A stretch of DNA of 40,698 nt, from NCBI RefSeq assembly GCF_002078235.1, contig NZ_MSGP01000210.1, positions 1 to 40,698 on the forward strand, written 5' to 3'. A program made the position numbers and the translations under genes. The notes below the pieces were generated by a model that saw only the letters and a list, made by a program, of their open reading frames with translations, ran no database searches and had not been told where the DNA came from. Positions 1 to 8,501 of the stretch are shown here, piece after piece. This DNA comes from Streptomyces viridosporus (GTDB taxonomy: Bacteria > Actinomycetota > Actinomycetes > Streptomycetales > Streptomycetaceae). Every line of letters begins with the position of its first letter. The first letter of the stretch is position 1.

Positions 1-127
1 CGTTCCACTCCTTGCACGCCACCTCGCACGCCTTGCACCCGATGCACACCGAGGTGTCCGTGAAGAAACCCACGCGGGGCGGCGCGTCCGGGTACCCGGA
101 CGCCCGCGCGGTGGTGTCGTCCGTCAT
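1..127 (-). CDS. Formate dehydrogenase-type 4Fe-4S iron-sulfur subunit, N-terminal part only
   Basis: The minus strand reads from an ATG at 127-125 off the left edge of the window, giving 42 residues. They end in a ferredoxin-like Cys cluster, CIGCKACEVACKEWN (C-x2-C-x2-C-x3-C), preceded by GFFTDTSVC. This is the usual opening of the beta subunit of formate dehydrogenases and related molybdopterin oxidoreductases, which passes electrons from the catalytic subunit through four 4Fe-4S clusters. The start is supported by a strong Shine-Dalgarno, AGGAGGT, eight bases upstream on the minus strand. The catalytic subunit would be expected beyond the window. Another 4Fe-4S electron-transfer subunit of the same superfamily (DmsB/NrfC-like) is possible, but the KEWN after the fourth Cys fits FDH best. 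Confidence 0.8.
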   Translation of the reverse strand, partial: MTDDTTARASGYPDAPPRVGFFTDTSVCIGCKACEVACKEWN

Positions 128-386
128 GCGGAGGGACCTCCTCGCTCTCTCACGCGCCGTCTCCCCCTCCCCCCCCGGGGCCCGGCGCGCCCGGCCGCTC
201 ACCGTGCGTCCCGAGCCCGGCACGAGTGCCCTCGGCCCGCGCGGCCGAAACGGCTACCGGGGGCGGGCGCGGTCCCGGATACTGGCCGCGCGACCGCGTG
301 GACGCGGCGCGGCGGGCAGCCGCCGACGCCGTGCCCGCACTCCCGACCAGGGCGACGACCGCCCCGACTCCCGCTGGAGGAACCGC
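128..386. other. Divergent intergenic region between FDH subunit and dehydratase
   Basis: A 259-base region between divergent starts. It is GC-rich with C and G runs near 160-180. No convincing -35/-10 pair is visible on the plus strand; the best -10-like hexamer is GATACT at 278-283, without a recognisable -35. No RNA or repeat element recognised. Confidence 0.3.
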
Positions 387-1364
387 GTGACGACCACCCG
401 CCCGCCGGTCACCCTCGACGACGTCCGTGCCGCGGCCGGGCGCCTCGAAGGCGTCGCGCACCGCACGCCGGTGCTGCGCTCGCGCACCCTGGACGCACTC
501 GTCGGTGCCGAGGTCCACCTCAAGTGCGAGAACTTCCAGCGGGTCGGCGCCTTCAAGTTCCGCGGCGCCTACCACGCGGCCTCCCGGCTCACCCCGGAAC
601 AGCTGGCCCGGGGCATCGCCGCCTACTCCTCCGGCAACCACGCCCAGGCCGTCGCCCTGGCCGCCCGGGAACTGGGCACCACCGCCGTCATCGTGATGCC
701 CGGGGACGCGCCCCCGTCGAAGCGCGCGGCCACCGAGGGGTACGGCGCCGAGATCGTCACCTACGACCGCTACACCGGCGACCGTGTCGCCGTCGCGGAG
801 GCCCTGGCCGCCGAGCGCGGCCTGACCCTCATCCCCCCGTACGAGCACCCGGACGTCATCGCCGGCCAGGGCACGGCGGCTCTCGAGCTGATCGAGGAGA
901 CGGGGGAGCTGGACGTGCTGCTCGCACCGGTCGGCGGCGGCGGACTGATCGCCGGGAGCGCCACCGCCGTCAAGGGCCTGTGCCCCGCGGCCCGGGTGGT
1001 CGGCGTCGAACCGGAGGCCGGGGACGACACCAGGCGGTCGCTGGCGGCCGGGCACCGCGTGAGCATCCCGGTCCCGCGCACCATCGCCGACGGCCAGGCC
1101 CTGCACACCCCCGGCGAGCTGACGTTCTCCCTCAACCGGCGGCTGCTGGACGAGGTCGTGCTGGTCGGCGACGACGAGATCAGGGACGCGATGCGGTTCG
1201 CCTTCGAGCGCCTGAAGATCGTCCTGGAGCCGAGCGGGGCCACCGCGCTGGCCGCGCTGCTCACCGGCCGCGCGGGCGCCCTGCGGGGCCGGGTCGGGAC
1301 GATCCTCTCCGGCGGGAACGTCGACGCCGGGCGCTTCGCCCGGCTCTGCGGTTCCGGCGACTGA
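387..1364 (+). CDS. PLP-dependent threonine/serine dehydratase family protein
   Basis: A 325-residue fold-type II PLP enzyme. The PLP Schiff-base lysine is K57 in the motif GAFKFRGA, followed by the SSGNHAQA loop that holds the substrate carboxylate. A glycine-rich phosphate loop (VGGGGL) lies about halfway, and a C-terminal SGGN motif binds the pyridine ring. Members deaminate L-threonine or L-serine to 2-oxobutyrate or pyruvate; close relatives are serine racemases or hydroxyaspartate dehydratases, and sequence alone does not settle the substrate. There is no ACT regulatory domain, so it resembles the catabolic or short type rather than biosynthetic IlvA. The frame stays open upstream to position 12, but homology begins only here and GTG at 387 has GGAGG six bases upstream. 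It is monocistronic, divergent from the FDH subunit and convergent with the VWA gene. Confidence 0.87.
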   Translation: MTTTRPPVTLDDVRAAAGRLEGVAHRTPVLRSRTLDALVGAEVHLKCENFQRVGAFKFRGAYHAASRLTPEQLARGIAAYSSGNHAQAVALAARELGTTAVIVMPGDAPPSKRAATEGYGAEIVTYDRYTGDRVAVAEALAAERGLTLIPPYEHPDVIAGQGTAALELIEETGELDVLLAPVGGGGLIAGSATAVKGLCPAARVVGVEPEAGDDTRRSLAAGHRVSIPVPRTIADGQALHTPGELTFSLNRRLLDEVVLVGDDEIRDAMRFAFERLKIVLEPSGATALAALLTGRAGALRGRVGTILSGGNVDAGRFARLCGSGD

Positions 1365-1536
1365 CGCACCGGCCCGGTCCCGTCGCCCGGATGGCGTATG
1401 CGAGTGGACGGGCGGACGGTGAAGTGGTGGGGCCCGGCCCCCGCCGGTGCCGTTCGGGGCGGACGGAGACCGGACCCGGTCGTGCGGGCGGCACGGCCCG
1501 GACGTACGCGAAGGCGGACTGACCGGCCGGGCCCGG

Positions 1537-2916
1537 TCACACCGGCAGCAGCCGCCCGACCAGCGCGCTCAACTGCCGCACGGTGCGGCACTCGTGCATC
1601 TCCACCAGCTCGGCGTACTCGGGCGCGGCGGAGTCGCCGGTACCCCAGCGGGAGCGCTGCTCGGGGTTGAGCCAGTACACGCGCCGGGCCCGTCCGGCCA
1701 GTTCGCGCACGGCCGGCAGGTTCGGGTCGGCCATGTTGGTGCGGGCGTCGCCGAGGACGAACACGGTCGTGCGCGGGCCGACGGCACCGGCGCACCGTTC
1801 GGCGAACTCGCCCAGCGCCGTGCCGTAGTCGCTGCTGCCGTGCCAGCCGGTGACGACCGCCTCGTCCCGGATCCGCGCACTCAGGCCCTCCGGGTCGGCG
1901 GCGCCGCGCACCAGCAGCCCGGTCACCTCGTCGACCCGGTTGACGAAGGCGAACACCCGCACCTTGCCGAACTGGTCGTGCAGCGCCTGCACCAGCAGCA
2001 TCGTGAAGTCGGAGAACCCGGACACCGAGCCGGACACGTCGCACAGCAGCACCAGCTCGGGCCGGGCGGGCCGGCGCCGGCGCAGCACCGGCCGCATCGG
2101 CACCCCGCCCGTCGACAGCGAACCGCGCAGGGTCCGCCGCAGGTCGATGCTGCCGCGCGCGGCCCTGCGGCGCCGTGCGGCCAGCCGGGTCGCCAGCTTC
2201 CGGGCCAGCGGCTGCACCGTCCTGCGCAGTTCGGCCAGCCGGTCCCTCCCGGCGAACAGGAAGTCGACGCGGTCGGCGGACGGGGCCACCGCGCGCCGGG
2301 CGACCTCGTCCCGCCCCCGCCGTTCGGCGACCCGCCGTCGCGCCTCCGCCGCCACCAGCCGCCGGAACCCCTCGATGCGGCGCCGGATCTCGTCCTCCAG
2401 CAGCCGGTCGCCGAACCCCGGCGCGCCGCCCCGCGCCCGCACCTCGTCCCGCACCCGCGCGAGCAGCGTCTGCGGGCGCAGCCGCTCCAGCGCCTGGTAC
2501 GACGACCAGCCGTCCGACGCGGGCGAACTCCCGTAGCCGCCGAAGCCGTCGACCGCCTCCACCGCCAACCGGGCCATCAGCGCCGCGTCGTCGTCGGCCA
2601 GCGCGGCCGCCAGCCGCTCGCGCAGCTCCTCCCGGTCCGCGGGACCGGTGTCCGGGGCGCCGACCCGGCGCGGGAAGTACAGGTCGAAGACGGCGTCGAA
2701 CACCGGGCGCTGACCGGTCGTGTGCAGCAGGGTCGCGGCCAGGCCCTCCCGCAGGACCTCCCGGTCCCCGAGCCCGAGCGCCTCCACCGCCCGGGCCGCG
2801 TCCACCGTCTCACCGGTGCCGACGCGCACGCCGTGCGCGCGGAGCGCGTCGACCAGGCCGGTCAGCCGTGCGGTGAGGTCCGAGGGAGCGGCGGCCGGGG
2901 GACCGGCGGCGTTCAC
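1537..2916 (-). CDS. VWA domain protein (CoxE-like)
   Basis: A 459-residue protein with a basic, helical N-terminal half and a C-terminal von Willebrand factor A domain. The metal-ion-dependent adhesion site DxSxS is visible as DVSGS at residues 293-297. The protein matches the VWA partners of MoxR AAA+ ATPases (CoxE-like), which work as chaperone-type pairs remodelling or metal-loading client enzymes. Its GTG start (2916-2914) overlaps the stop of the upstream AAA+ gene by four bases, so the two are translationally coupled. The client is not known; a nearby Mo/Fe-S formate dehydrogenase is a plausible but unproven candidate. The opposite strand is also widely open here, which is a GC artefact. 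Confidence 0.85.
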   Translation of the reverse strand: MNAAGPPAAAPSDLTARLTGLVDALRAHGVRVGTGETVDAARAVEALGLGDREVLREGLAATLLHTTGQRPVFDAVFDLYFPRRVGAPDTGPADREELRERLAAALADDDAALMARLAVEAVDGFGGYGSSPASDGWSSYQALERLRPQTLLARVRDEVRARGGAPGFGDRLLEDEIRRRIEGFRRLVAAEARRRVAERRGRDEVARRAVAPSADRVDFLFAGRDRLAELRRTVQPLARKLATRLAARRRRAARGSIDLRRTLRGSLSTGGVPMRPVLRRRRPARPELVLLCDVSGSVSGFSDFTMLLVQALHDQFGKVRVFAFVNRVDEVTGLLVRGAADPEGLSARIRDEAVVTGWHGSSDYGTALGEFAERCAGAVGPRTTVFVLGDARTNMADPNLPAVRELAGRARRVYWLNPEQRSRWGTGDSAAPEYAELVEMHECRTVRQLSALVGRLLPV

Positions 2917-3770
2917 AGGGCGTCCAGGTCGAGCTTGGCCGCCGCCTTCAGCACGTCGTCCTGGTGCTTGAGGATCACGCCCAGGCTGTCGCGTACGACG
3001 CTCTCGTCCAGTGTGCCGGCGCCCAGCGCCAGCAGGGTGCGGGCCCAGTCGACGGTCTCGGCGACCGACGGCGCCTTGCGCAGGTCCATCGCGCGCAGCG
3101 CCCCCACCACCCGTACGACGGACTCGGCCAGCGCCGCGTCGATCTCCGGCACCTTCAGCCGGACGATCCGCCGCTCCAGCTCCGCGTCGGGGAAGCCGAT
3201 GTGCAGGAACAGGCAGCGGCGGCGCAGCGCCTCGGACAGCTCACGGGTGGCGTTCGAGGTGAGGACGGCGAACGGGCGGCGGGTCGCGGTGATCGTGCCC
3301 AGCTCGGGAACGGTGACCTGGAAGTCGCCGAGCACCTCCAGGAGCAGGCCCTCCACCTCGACGTCCGCCTTGTCGGTCTCGTCGATCAGCAGCACCTTGG
3401 GGTCGTCGCCGCGGATGGCGGTCAGCAGCGGACGGGGGAGCAGGAACTCCTCGCCGAAGATGTCCGTGCGCGTCTCGTCCCAGGTCTCGTCCCGGCCGGC
3501 GCTGATGCGCAGCAGCTGCTTGGCGTGGTTCCACTCGTACAGCGCCCGCGACTCGTCGATGCCCTCGTAGCACTGCAGGCGCACCAGCCGGGCCCCGGCG
3601 ACCTGGGCCACGGCCTTGGCCAGCTCGGTCTTGCCGACCCCGGCGGGGCCCTCCACCAGCAGCGGCTTGCCGAGCCGGTCGGCCAGGAAGACGGCCGTGG
3701 CGACCGCGGGCGAGGCCAGGTAGCCCGCCCCGGCGAGGCGCGCGCGGACATCGTCGACGGAAGTGAACAC
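2913..3770 (-). CDS. MoxR-family AAA+ ATPase
   Basis: A 285-residue AAA+ ATPase. Walker A is GPAGVGKT at residues 41-48, Walker B is VLLIDE at 126-131 followed by TDKAD, and sensor 1 is in the LTSN stretch. The length and the PRPLL pore-loop region fit the MoxR/CoxD family. Such ATPases act with a VWA protein to mature or assemble enzyme complexes. Translation starts at GTG 3770-3768 with a GGAGG-containing leader. The stop overlaps the GTG of the VWA gene (GTGA), so this is the first gene of a two-gene operon. It is followed downstream by no obvious metabolic client on the same transcript. Confidence 0.88.
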   Translation of the reverse strand: MFTSVDDVRARLAGAGYLASPAVATAVFLADRLGKPLLVEGPAGVGKTELAKAVAQVAGARLVRLQCYEGIDESRALYEWNHAKQLLRISAGRDETWDETRTDIFGEEFLLPRPLLTAIRGDDPKVLLIDETDKADVEVEGLLLEVLGDFQVTVPELGTITATRRPFAVLTSNATRELSEALRRRCLFLHIGFPDAELERRIVRLKVPEIDAALAESVVRVVGALRAMDLRKAPSVAETVDWARTLLALGAGTLDESVVRDSLGVILKHQDDVLKAAAKLDLDAL

Positions 3771-3806
3771 GGAGGGCCTCCAGGTCGGCGGCGGTACCGG
3801 AAGACC

Positions 3807-3837
3807 TATCTAAGCGCTTGTTCAGCCTCGCTGTCAC
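3807..3837 (-). promoter_or_regulatory. Predicted promoter and TetR-like operator of the MoxR/VWA operon
   Basis: On the minus strand there is a -35 GTGACA (3837-3832) and, 18 bases on, a -10 TTAGAT (3813-3808). Overlapping the -10 is the imperfect inverted repeat CTAAGCGCTTGTTCAG at 3810-3825, with a central AGCGCT palindrome. Its form resembles operators of TetR regulators of acyl-CoA metabolism genes. The motif is seen; the regulator class is an inference. Confidence 0.45.
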
Positions 3838-4060
3838 GGGGTGCCGTCCCAGCCGGCCCCGGGGAGCCGTTCCCGGGCGACGGCCGACGGGCGCCCGCCG
3901 GGGCGCGCGGCACACGCCGGGCCGCGACCGGGCCGGCCCCGAGTGCCGCCGCCGCGTCCGAGCCCGGGCGTCCCTCCGTCGAGCGCGGCCCGGGCACTGT
4001 CGGCGGTGCCGCGGGACTCGGTGGACCTCGCCGGGAAGGACCCGGGAACCCGGGAAGGAC
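3838..4060. other. Intergenic, no gene recognised
   Basis: About 220 bases between lutC and the MoxR promoter. GC-rich, with CCCGGG repeated twice near 4041-4055 just after the lutC stop (minus strand), which could act as a weak hairpin. No supported coding sequence on either strand. Confidence 0.3.
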
Positions 4061-4702
4061 TCAGCCGACCAGCACGACCTCCAGCGTGCGCGGCCCGTGG
4101 ACGCCCTCCACCCGGTCGAGTTCGATGTCGCTCGTCGCCGACGGCCCGGAGATCCAGGTGAGCGGGCGGGCCGGGTCGAGGCGTTCGAGGGCCTGGGGGA
4201 CGGAGGAGACGACCTGGTCCGGGACGCGGACCACGCAGATGTGGTGGTCGGGGACCAGGGTGATGCGGCGGCGGCCCTGGTCGGGGGAGCCGTCCAGGAC
4301 GAGGGTGCCGGTCTCGGCGATCGCGACCGCGCAGGCGGTGACCACGCTGGAGACCCGGTCCAGTTCGTGCGGGGTGCTCTCCGCACGGTCCGCCACCCGG
4401 GTCACCCCGGTCGCCGCGAGCCACCCCTCGTCCAGTCCGGGCGGGACGAGCACCGACGACGCGCCGCGCTCCCGCAGCAGCCCGGCGACGACCCCGGCCA
4501 GTCCGTCGGTGCCGGTGCGGTGCACGATCGCCCGGTAGTCGGCCAGGTTCTCGGCGAGCAGGTCCACCGTCTGCTCGGCGGTGCGCCGGCCGTGCTCGCG
4601 CGCGTAGTCCCGCCGCACCGCCCGCTCGTACGGGGTGTCGTCCTTCGGCACGTCGGCGAGCGCGCGCCGCACCCGGCCCAGGATCCGTTCCCTGCTGCTC
4701 AC
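4061..4702 (-). CDS. lutC: LutC-like LUD domain protein, lactate utilization
   Basis: A 213-residue protein of the LUD (LutC/YkgG) family. It is the third subunit of the LutABC complex that oxidises L-lactate to pyruvate in the cytoplasm. Family features visible are the SSRERILGRVRRAL opening, the AIAETGTLVLD stretch shared with LutB, and the PDHHICVV segment. The start is GTG 4702-4700, which overlaps the lutB stop by four bases (GTGA); the longer open frame upstream is antisense-like noise. It is the last gene of the lutA-lutB-lutC unit, and its presence in full order with intact motifs makes the assignment strong. Confidence 0.87.
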   Translation of the reverse strand: MSSRERILGRVRRALADVPKDDTPYERAVRRDYAREHGRRTAEQTVDLLAENLADYRAIVHRTGTDGLAGVVAGLLRERGASSVLVPPGLDEGWLAATGVTRVADRAESTPHELDRVSSVVTACAVAIAETGTLVLDGSPDQGRRRITLVPDHHICVVRVPDQVVSSVPQALERLDPARPLTWISGPSATSDIELDRVEGVHGPRTLEVVLVG

Positions 4703-6228
4703 TTCACCGCTCCCTTCCCGCCGATCCCGCCGATCCCGCCGTCCCCGCCCTGCGTGCGCTGCCACCAGTCCCGGAACGGCTCGGCGGGCACCGGCGGCAG
4801 GTCCCGGCTCCCGGTCCACGCCCGGCCCGGGCCGGGGAGGGTGCGCGGGTGGAGGCGCCGGGTGCGCGAGGCCAGCCGCTGGCCGGTCCGCAGGGCGCCG
4901 GGGCGCCCGAACGCCCACCGCGCGGCCCGCATCGCCGCCCGTTCGGCGGCGTGTCCCTTGGCGGGCTTGAGCACCACCTTGTTGCCGCCCCGGACGGCCG
5001 GCCCGCCCTGGACGACCCGTTCCCGCAGGTGCACCAGCACCTCGGGAATGTCGATGGCGACCGGGCACACCTCGTAGCAGGCCCCGCACAGCGAGGAGGC
5101 GTACGGCAGGGAGGCGTCGATCTCGCTGCCCGTGCCGCGCAGTTGGGGACTGAGGATGGCGCCGATCGGGCCCGGGTAGACCGAGCCGTAGGCGTGGCCG
5201 CCGGCCCGCTCGTAGACCGGGCAGACGTTGAGGCAGGCCGAGCAGCGGATGCAGCGCAGTGCCTGCCGGCCGACCTCGTCGGCGAGGGTGTCGGTGCGGC
5301 CGTTGTCCAGCAGGACGAGGTGGAAGACGCGCGGGCCGTCCCCGTCCGTGGTGCCGGTCCAGGTGGACGTGTACGGGTTCATCCGCTCGGCCGTCGAGGA
5401 GCGGGGGAGGGTCTGCAGGAACACCTCCAGGTCCCGCCAGGTCGGCACGGTCTTCTCGATGCCGACGACCGAGATCAGCGTCTCGGGCAGGGTCAGGCAC
5501 ATCCGTCCGTTGCCCTCGGACTCGACCACCACCAGGGTGCCGGTCTCGGCGATCATGAAGTTGGCGCCGGAGACGCCGACCTTGGCGCGCAGGAACTTCT
5601 CCCGCAGGTGCAGCCGGGCCGCCTCGGCGAGTTCGGCGGGCGTGTCGGTCAGGCCCTCGGGGGCGGGGCGGCCCCACGCGCCCATCTCGGTGCGGAAGAC
5701 GTCGCGGATCTCGCCGCGGTTGCGGTGGATCGCCGGGACGAGGATGTGCGAGGGCCGGTCCTTGCCCAACTGCACGATCAGCTCCGCGAGATCGGTCTCG
5801 TAGGCGCGGATGCCCTCGGCCTCGAGGGCCTCGTTGAGGCCGGTCTCCTGCGTGGCCATCGACTTGACCTTCACGACCTCCGACTCGCCCGTCTCCTTGA
5901 CGAGCCGGGTCACGATCCGGTTGGCCTCCTCGGCGTCGGCCGCCCAGTGGACGGTGCCGCCCGCGGCCGTGACCGACTCCTCCAACCGCACGAGGTAGTG
6001 GTCGAGGTGACGGAGGGTGTGGTCCTTGATCCGCTTTCCCGCCTCCCGCAGCTCCGCCCAGTCGGCGACCTCCGCGACGGCCCTGGCCCGCTTGGCGCGG
6101 ATCGTGTGCGTGGCGTGCCGCAGATTGCCGCGCAGGGTGGTGTCCCGCACGGCCTCCCGGGCGGCCTCGGGGAACGCCGGGAGGCCGTGCGGGTGGAAAC
6201 CGGGCATTCCGACGAACGTCCCACTCAT
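4699..6228 (-). CDS. lutB: LutB-like iron-sulfur LUD protein, lactate utilization
   Basis: A 509-residue protein with an N-terminal LUD domain (AETGTLVVVESEGNGRMC) and a C-terminal ferredoxin-like region. The region carries C326-x2-C329-x2-C332-x3-C336-P and a second cluster at C381, C384 and C388 followed by Pro. This is the architecture of LutB/YkgF, the electron-carrying subunit of the L-lactate oxidising complex. The tail ends in a short glycine-rich repeat (GGIGGIGGKG). The ATG start at 6228-6226 overlaps the lutA stop (ATGA), with lutC coupled in the same way. In this locus it would consume the lactate made from rhamnose-derived lactaldehyde. Confidence 0.9.
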   Translation of the reverse strand: MSGTFVGMPGFHPHGLPAFPEAAREAVRDTTLRGNLRHATHTIRAKRARAVAEVADWAELREAGKRIKDHTLRHLDHYLVRLEESVTAAGGTVHWAADAEEANRIVTRLVKETGESEVVKVKSMATQETGLNEALEAEGIRAYETDLAELIVQLGKDRPSHILVPAIHRNRGEIRDVFRTEMGAWGRPAPEGLTDTPAELAEAARLHLREKFLRAKVGVSGANFMIAETGTLVVVESEGNGRMCLTLPETLISVVGIEKTVPTWRDLEVFLQTLPRSSTAERMNPYTSTWTGTTDGDGPRVFHLVLLDNGRTDTLADEVGRQALRCIRCSACLNVCPVYERAGGHAYGSVYPGPIGAILSPQLRGTGSEIDASLPYASSLCGACYEVCPVAIDIPEVLVHLRERVVQGGPAVRGGNKVVLKPAKGHAAERAAMRAARWAFGRPGALRTGQRLASRTRRLHPRTLPGPGRAWTGSRDLPPVPAEPFRDWWQRTQGGDGGIGGIGGKGAVK

Positions 6229-6980
6229 CGGGCAGGTTCCTCCTCGGTGCTCGCCAGGATCTCCGCGATGTGCACCGGCCGCATGCCGGTCCGCAGCCTG
6301 GTCATGGTTCCGCCGATGTGCATCAGGCAGGAGTTGTCCGCCGCGCACAGCACCTCGGCGCCCGTGGACTCGGCGTTGCGCACCTTGTCGGCGCCCATCG
6401 CCGCCGAGACGTCGGCGTTCTTCAGCGCGAAGGTGCCGCCGAAGCCGCAGCACTCCTCCGCGCCCGGCAACTCCACCAGCTCCAGCCCTTCGACCGCCCG
6501 GAGCAGCCGTAGGGGCCGGTCGCCGAGCCCGAGGGCGCGCAGTCCGTGACAGGTCGGGTGGTAGGTCACCGTGTGCGGGTAGGACGCGCCGACGTCCGTC
6601 ACGCCCAGCACGTCCACCAGGAACTCGGTCAGCTCGTACGTCTTGGGCACCACCGGCGCCAGGGCCGCCGCGAGCGTGTCCCCGCGGCCCTCGGCCCGGG
6701 CCCGCTCGCCCATCCGCGGATACAGCTCCCGCACCATCGCCCCGCACGACCCGGACGGGGTCACGATCGCCTCGTAGTCCCGGAAGACGTCGGAGAAGTG
6801 CCGGGCCAGCGGCTCGGCCCCGTGCCGGTACCCGGTGTTGTAGTGCGCCTGGCCGCAGCAGGTCTGGGCGAGGGGGAAGTCGACCTCGACGCCCAGTCTG
6901 GTCAGCAGCTTCACCACGGCGCGCCCGGTGTCCGGATAGAGCGTGTCGTTGACGCAGGTCAGGAACAGTGCGACACGCAT
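6225..6980 (-). CDS. lutA: LutA-like cysteine-rich Fe-S protein, lactate utilization
   Basis: A 251-residue protein with two Cys-rich CCG domains: CCG at residues 41-43 (AQTCCGQAHYNTG) and CCGFGG in the C-terminal half (GAEECCGFGG). The same domain binds Fe-S or heterodisulfide-type centres in GlpC, HdrB and LutA/YkgE. It is the first gene of the lutABC set. The ATG has GAGGAG five bases upstream. Seventy-two bases separate it from the rhaB stop on the same strand, so transcription from the rhaI promoter could reach it, although a GC hairpin lies in the gap. The name GlcF/GlpC-like would describe the domain equally well, but the LutB/LutC partners decide for LutA. Confidence 0.9.
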   Translation of the reverse strand: MRVALFLTCVNDTLYPDTGRAVVKLLTRLGVEVDFPLAQTCCGQAHYNTGYRHGAEPLARHFSDVFRDYEAIVTPSGSCGAMVRELYPRMGERARAEGRGDTLAAALAPVVPKTYELTEFLVDVLGVTDVGASYPHTVTYHPTCHGLRALGLGDRPLRLLRAVEGLELVELPGAEECCGFGGTFALKNADVSAAMGADKVRNAESTGAEVLCAADNSCLMHIGGTMTRLRTGMRPVHIAEILASTEEEPAR

Positions 6981-7023
6981 CGCGGCTCCTCGTGGGTCGG
7001 TCGTCGGGTGGGTGCAGGGTAGT

Positions 7024-7042
7024 CCGGGGCCGAGTGCCCCGG
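7024..7042 (-). terminator. GC hairpin between rhaB and lutA
   Basis: A perfect inverted repeat with seven-base arms (CCGGGGC / GCCCCGG) and a five-base loop, starting 11 bases after the rhaB stop on the minus strand. There is no U tract. It could be a partial terminator or an mRNA-processing barrier that lowers lutABC relative to rhaIEWB. Confidence 0.4.
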
Positions 7043-7052
7043 GGAGGCCGCG

Positions 7053-8501
7053 TCAGCCCCGGGCGAGCCGGGCCTGCGCCGCCTGCCAGCGCCGGGTGCC
7101 GCCGCGCGGTTCGTACCGCGTCAGCAGCTGGGTGCGGCCGAGCAGCCGCCGCATCCCGGCGAGGTCGCCGACCAGTCCGTGGGCGCGGGCCTGCACGAGC
7201 ACGTTGCCCAGGGCCGCCGCCTCCGTCGGCCCGGACACCACCGGCAGCCCGCAGGCGTCGGCGGTCAGCTGGCACAGCAGGGCGTTGCGGGTGCCGCCGC
7301 CCACCACGTGCACGACGTCCACCGCGCGCCCGGCGAGCCGCTGGGCGTCCTCGACGGCCCTGCGGTGGGCCAGGGCGAGCGAGTCGAGGATGCACCGCGT
7401 GACCTCGGCCGGGGAGAGGGGCACCGGCTGCCCCGAGGCCCGGCACGCCTCGGCGATCCGCTCCGGCATCCGCCCCGGGGCCAGGAACGCGGTGTCCCCG
7501 GCGTCCACCACCGACCGCAGCGCGGGCACCTCGGCCGCTTCCCGCAGCAGCGCGCCCAGGTCCGGCTCGCCCCAGGCCCGCACGCACTCCTGGAGGAGCC
7601 ACAGGCCCATGATGTTGCGCAGGTAGCGGACCGTGCCGTCCAGCCCCAGCTCGTTGGTGAAGTTGGCGGCCCTGCTCTCCTCGGTGAGGACCGGCGCGTC
7701 CAGCTCCAGCCCGGCCAGGGACCAGGTGCCGGTGCAGATGTACGCGAACCGCTCGCCGGTCGCGGGCACCGCGGCCACGGCGGAGGCGGTGTCGTGCGAC
7801 CCGACGGCCGTCACCGCGACCGGCCCGGCCAGTCCGGTCTCCTCCAGCACCTCGGGCCGCAGGACCCCCGCCGGATCCCCGGGCCGGCGCAGCGGCGCGA
7901 ACAGACCGAGGTCGATGCCGAGCCGCCGCGCGACCCCGGGCGACCAGGTGCGGGTGCGCGGGTCGATCAGCTGGGTCGTCGAGGCGTTGGTCAGCTCCGT
8001 GCCCTGCTCGCCCGTCAGCCAGTACGTCAGCAGGTCCGGGATCAGCAACAGCCTCTCGGCTCGGGAGAGTTGGGCCGATCCGCGGGCCGCCGTCAGCTGG
8101 TACAGCGTGTTGAACGGCGCGTACTGCAGACCGGTCGCCGCGTACAGCTCCTCGGCGGGCATCCGGGCCCACACCTTCTCCGCGACGCCTTCCGTGCGGG
8201 CGTCCCGGTAGTGCACGGGGTTGCCGAGCAGCGCCCCGTCGGCGTCCAGCAGCCCGTAGTCCACGGCCCAGCTGTCGATGCCGACGGAGTCGACGGCTCC
8301 GGCCGCCCGCAGCCCGTCCAGCACCCCGGCGTAGAGCCCGAGGACGTCCCAGCGCAGCCCCTCCGGCACCCGCACGGGCCGGTTGGGGAAGCGGTGGGCC
8401 TCGGTCAGCTCCAGGCTGTCGGGGTCGACGCGGCCGACCATGACGCGCCCGCTGGACGCGCCGAGGTCGACCGCGGCACAGGCCTTCCCGGCGGTGCTCA
8501 T
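7053..8501 (-). CDS. rhaB: Rhamnulokinase
   Basis: A 482-residue sugar kinase of the FGGY/ASKHA superfamily. It opens with the phosphate-1 loop AAVDLGASSGRVMVG, and the WAVDYGLLD segment lies in the sugar-binding lobe. The C-terminal VHVVGGGTRNALLCQLTAD matches the adenosine-binding motif. It phosphorylates L-rhamnulose to L-rhamnulose 1-phosphate. The length is typical for RhaB (about 480-490). The ATG at 8501-8499 overlaps the stop of the aldolase/dehydrogenase gene by four bases (ATGA), so both are translationally coupled in the rhaI-rhaEW-rhaB order. Other FGGY kinases such as xylulokinase are unlikely given the gene context. Confidence 0.92.
   Translation of the reverse strand: MSTAGKACAAVDLGASSGRVMVGRVDPDSLELTEAHRFPNRPVRVPEGLRWDVLGLYAGVLDGLRAAGAVDSVGIDSWAVDYGLLDADGALLGNPVHYRDARTEGVAEKVWARMPAEELYAATGLQYAPFNTLYQLTAARGSAQLSRAERLLLIPDLLTYWLTGEQGTELTNASTTQLIDPRTRTWSPGVARRLGIDLGLFAPLRRPGDPAGVLRPEVLEETGLAGPVAVTAVGSHDTASAVAAVPATGERFAYICTGTWSLAGLELDAPVLTEESRAANFTNELGLDGTVRYLRNIMGLWLLQECVRAWGEPDLGALLREAAEVPALRSVVDAGDTAFLAPGRMPERIAEACRASGQPVPLSPAEVTRCILDSLALAHRRAVEDAQRLAGRAVDVVHVVGGGTRNALLCQLTADACGLPVVSGPTEAAALGNVLVQARAHGLVGDLAGMRRLLGRTQLLTRYEPRGGTRRWQAAQARLARG

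Noticed and set aside
12-386. N-terminal extension of the threonine dehydratase
   Set aside because: Low-complexity and without homology; it covers the start of the FDH subunit on the other strand, and GTG 387 has a good ribosome-binding site.
1447-3570. Open frame of about 700 codons on the plus strand
   Set aside because: Antisense to the MoxR/VWA pair; His/Gln/Pro-rich composition typical of shadow frames.
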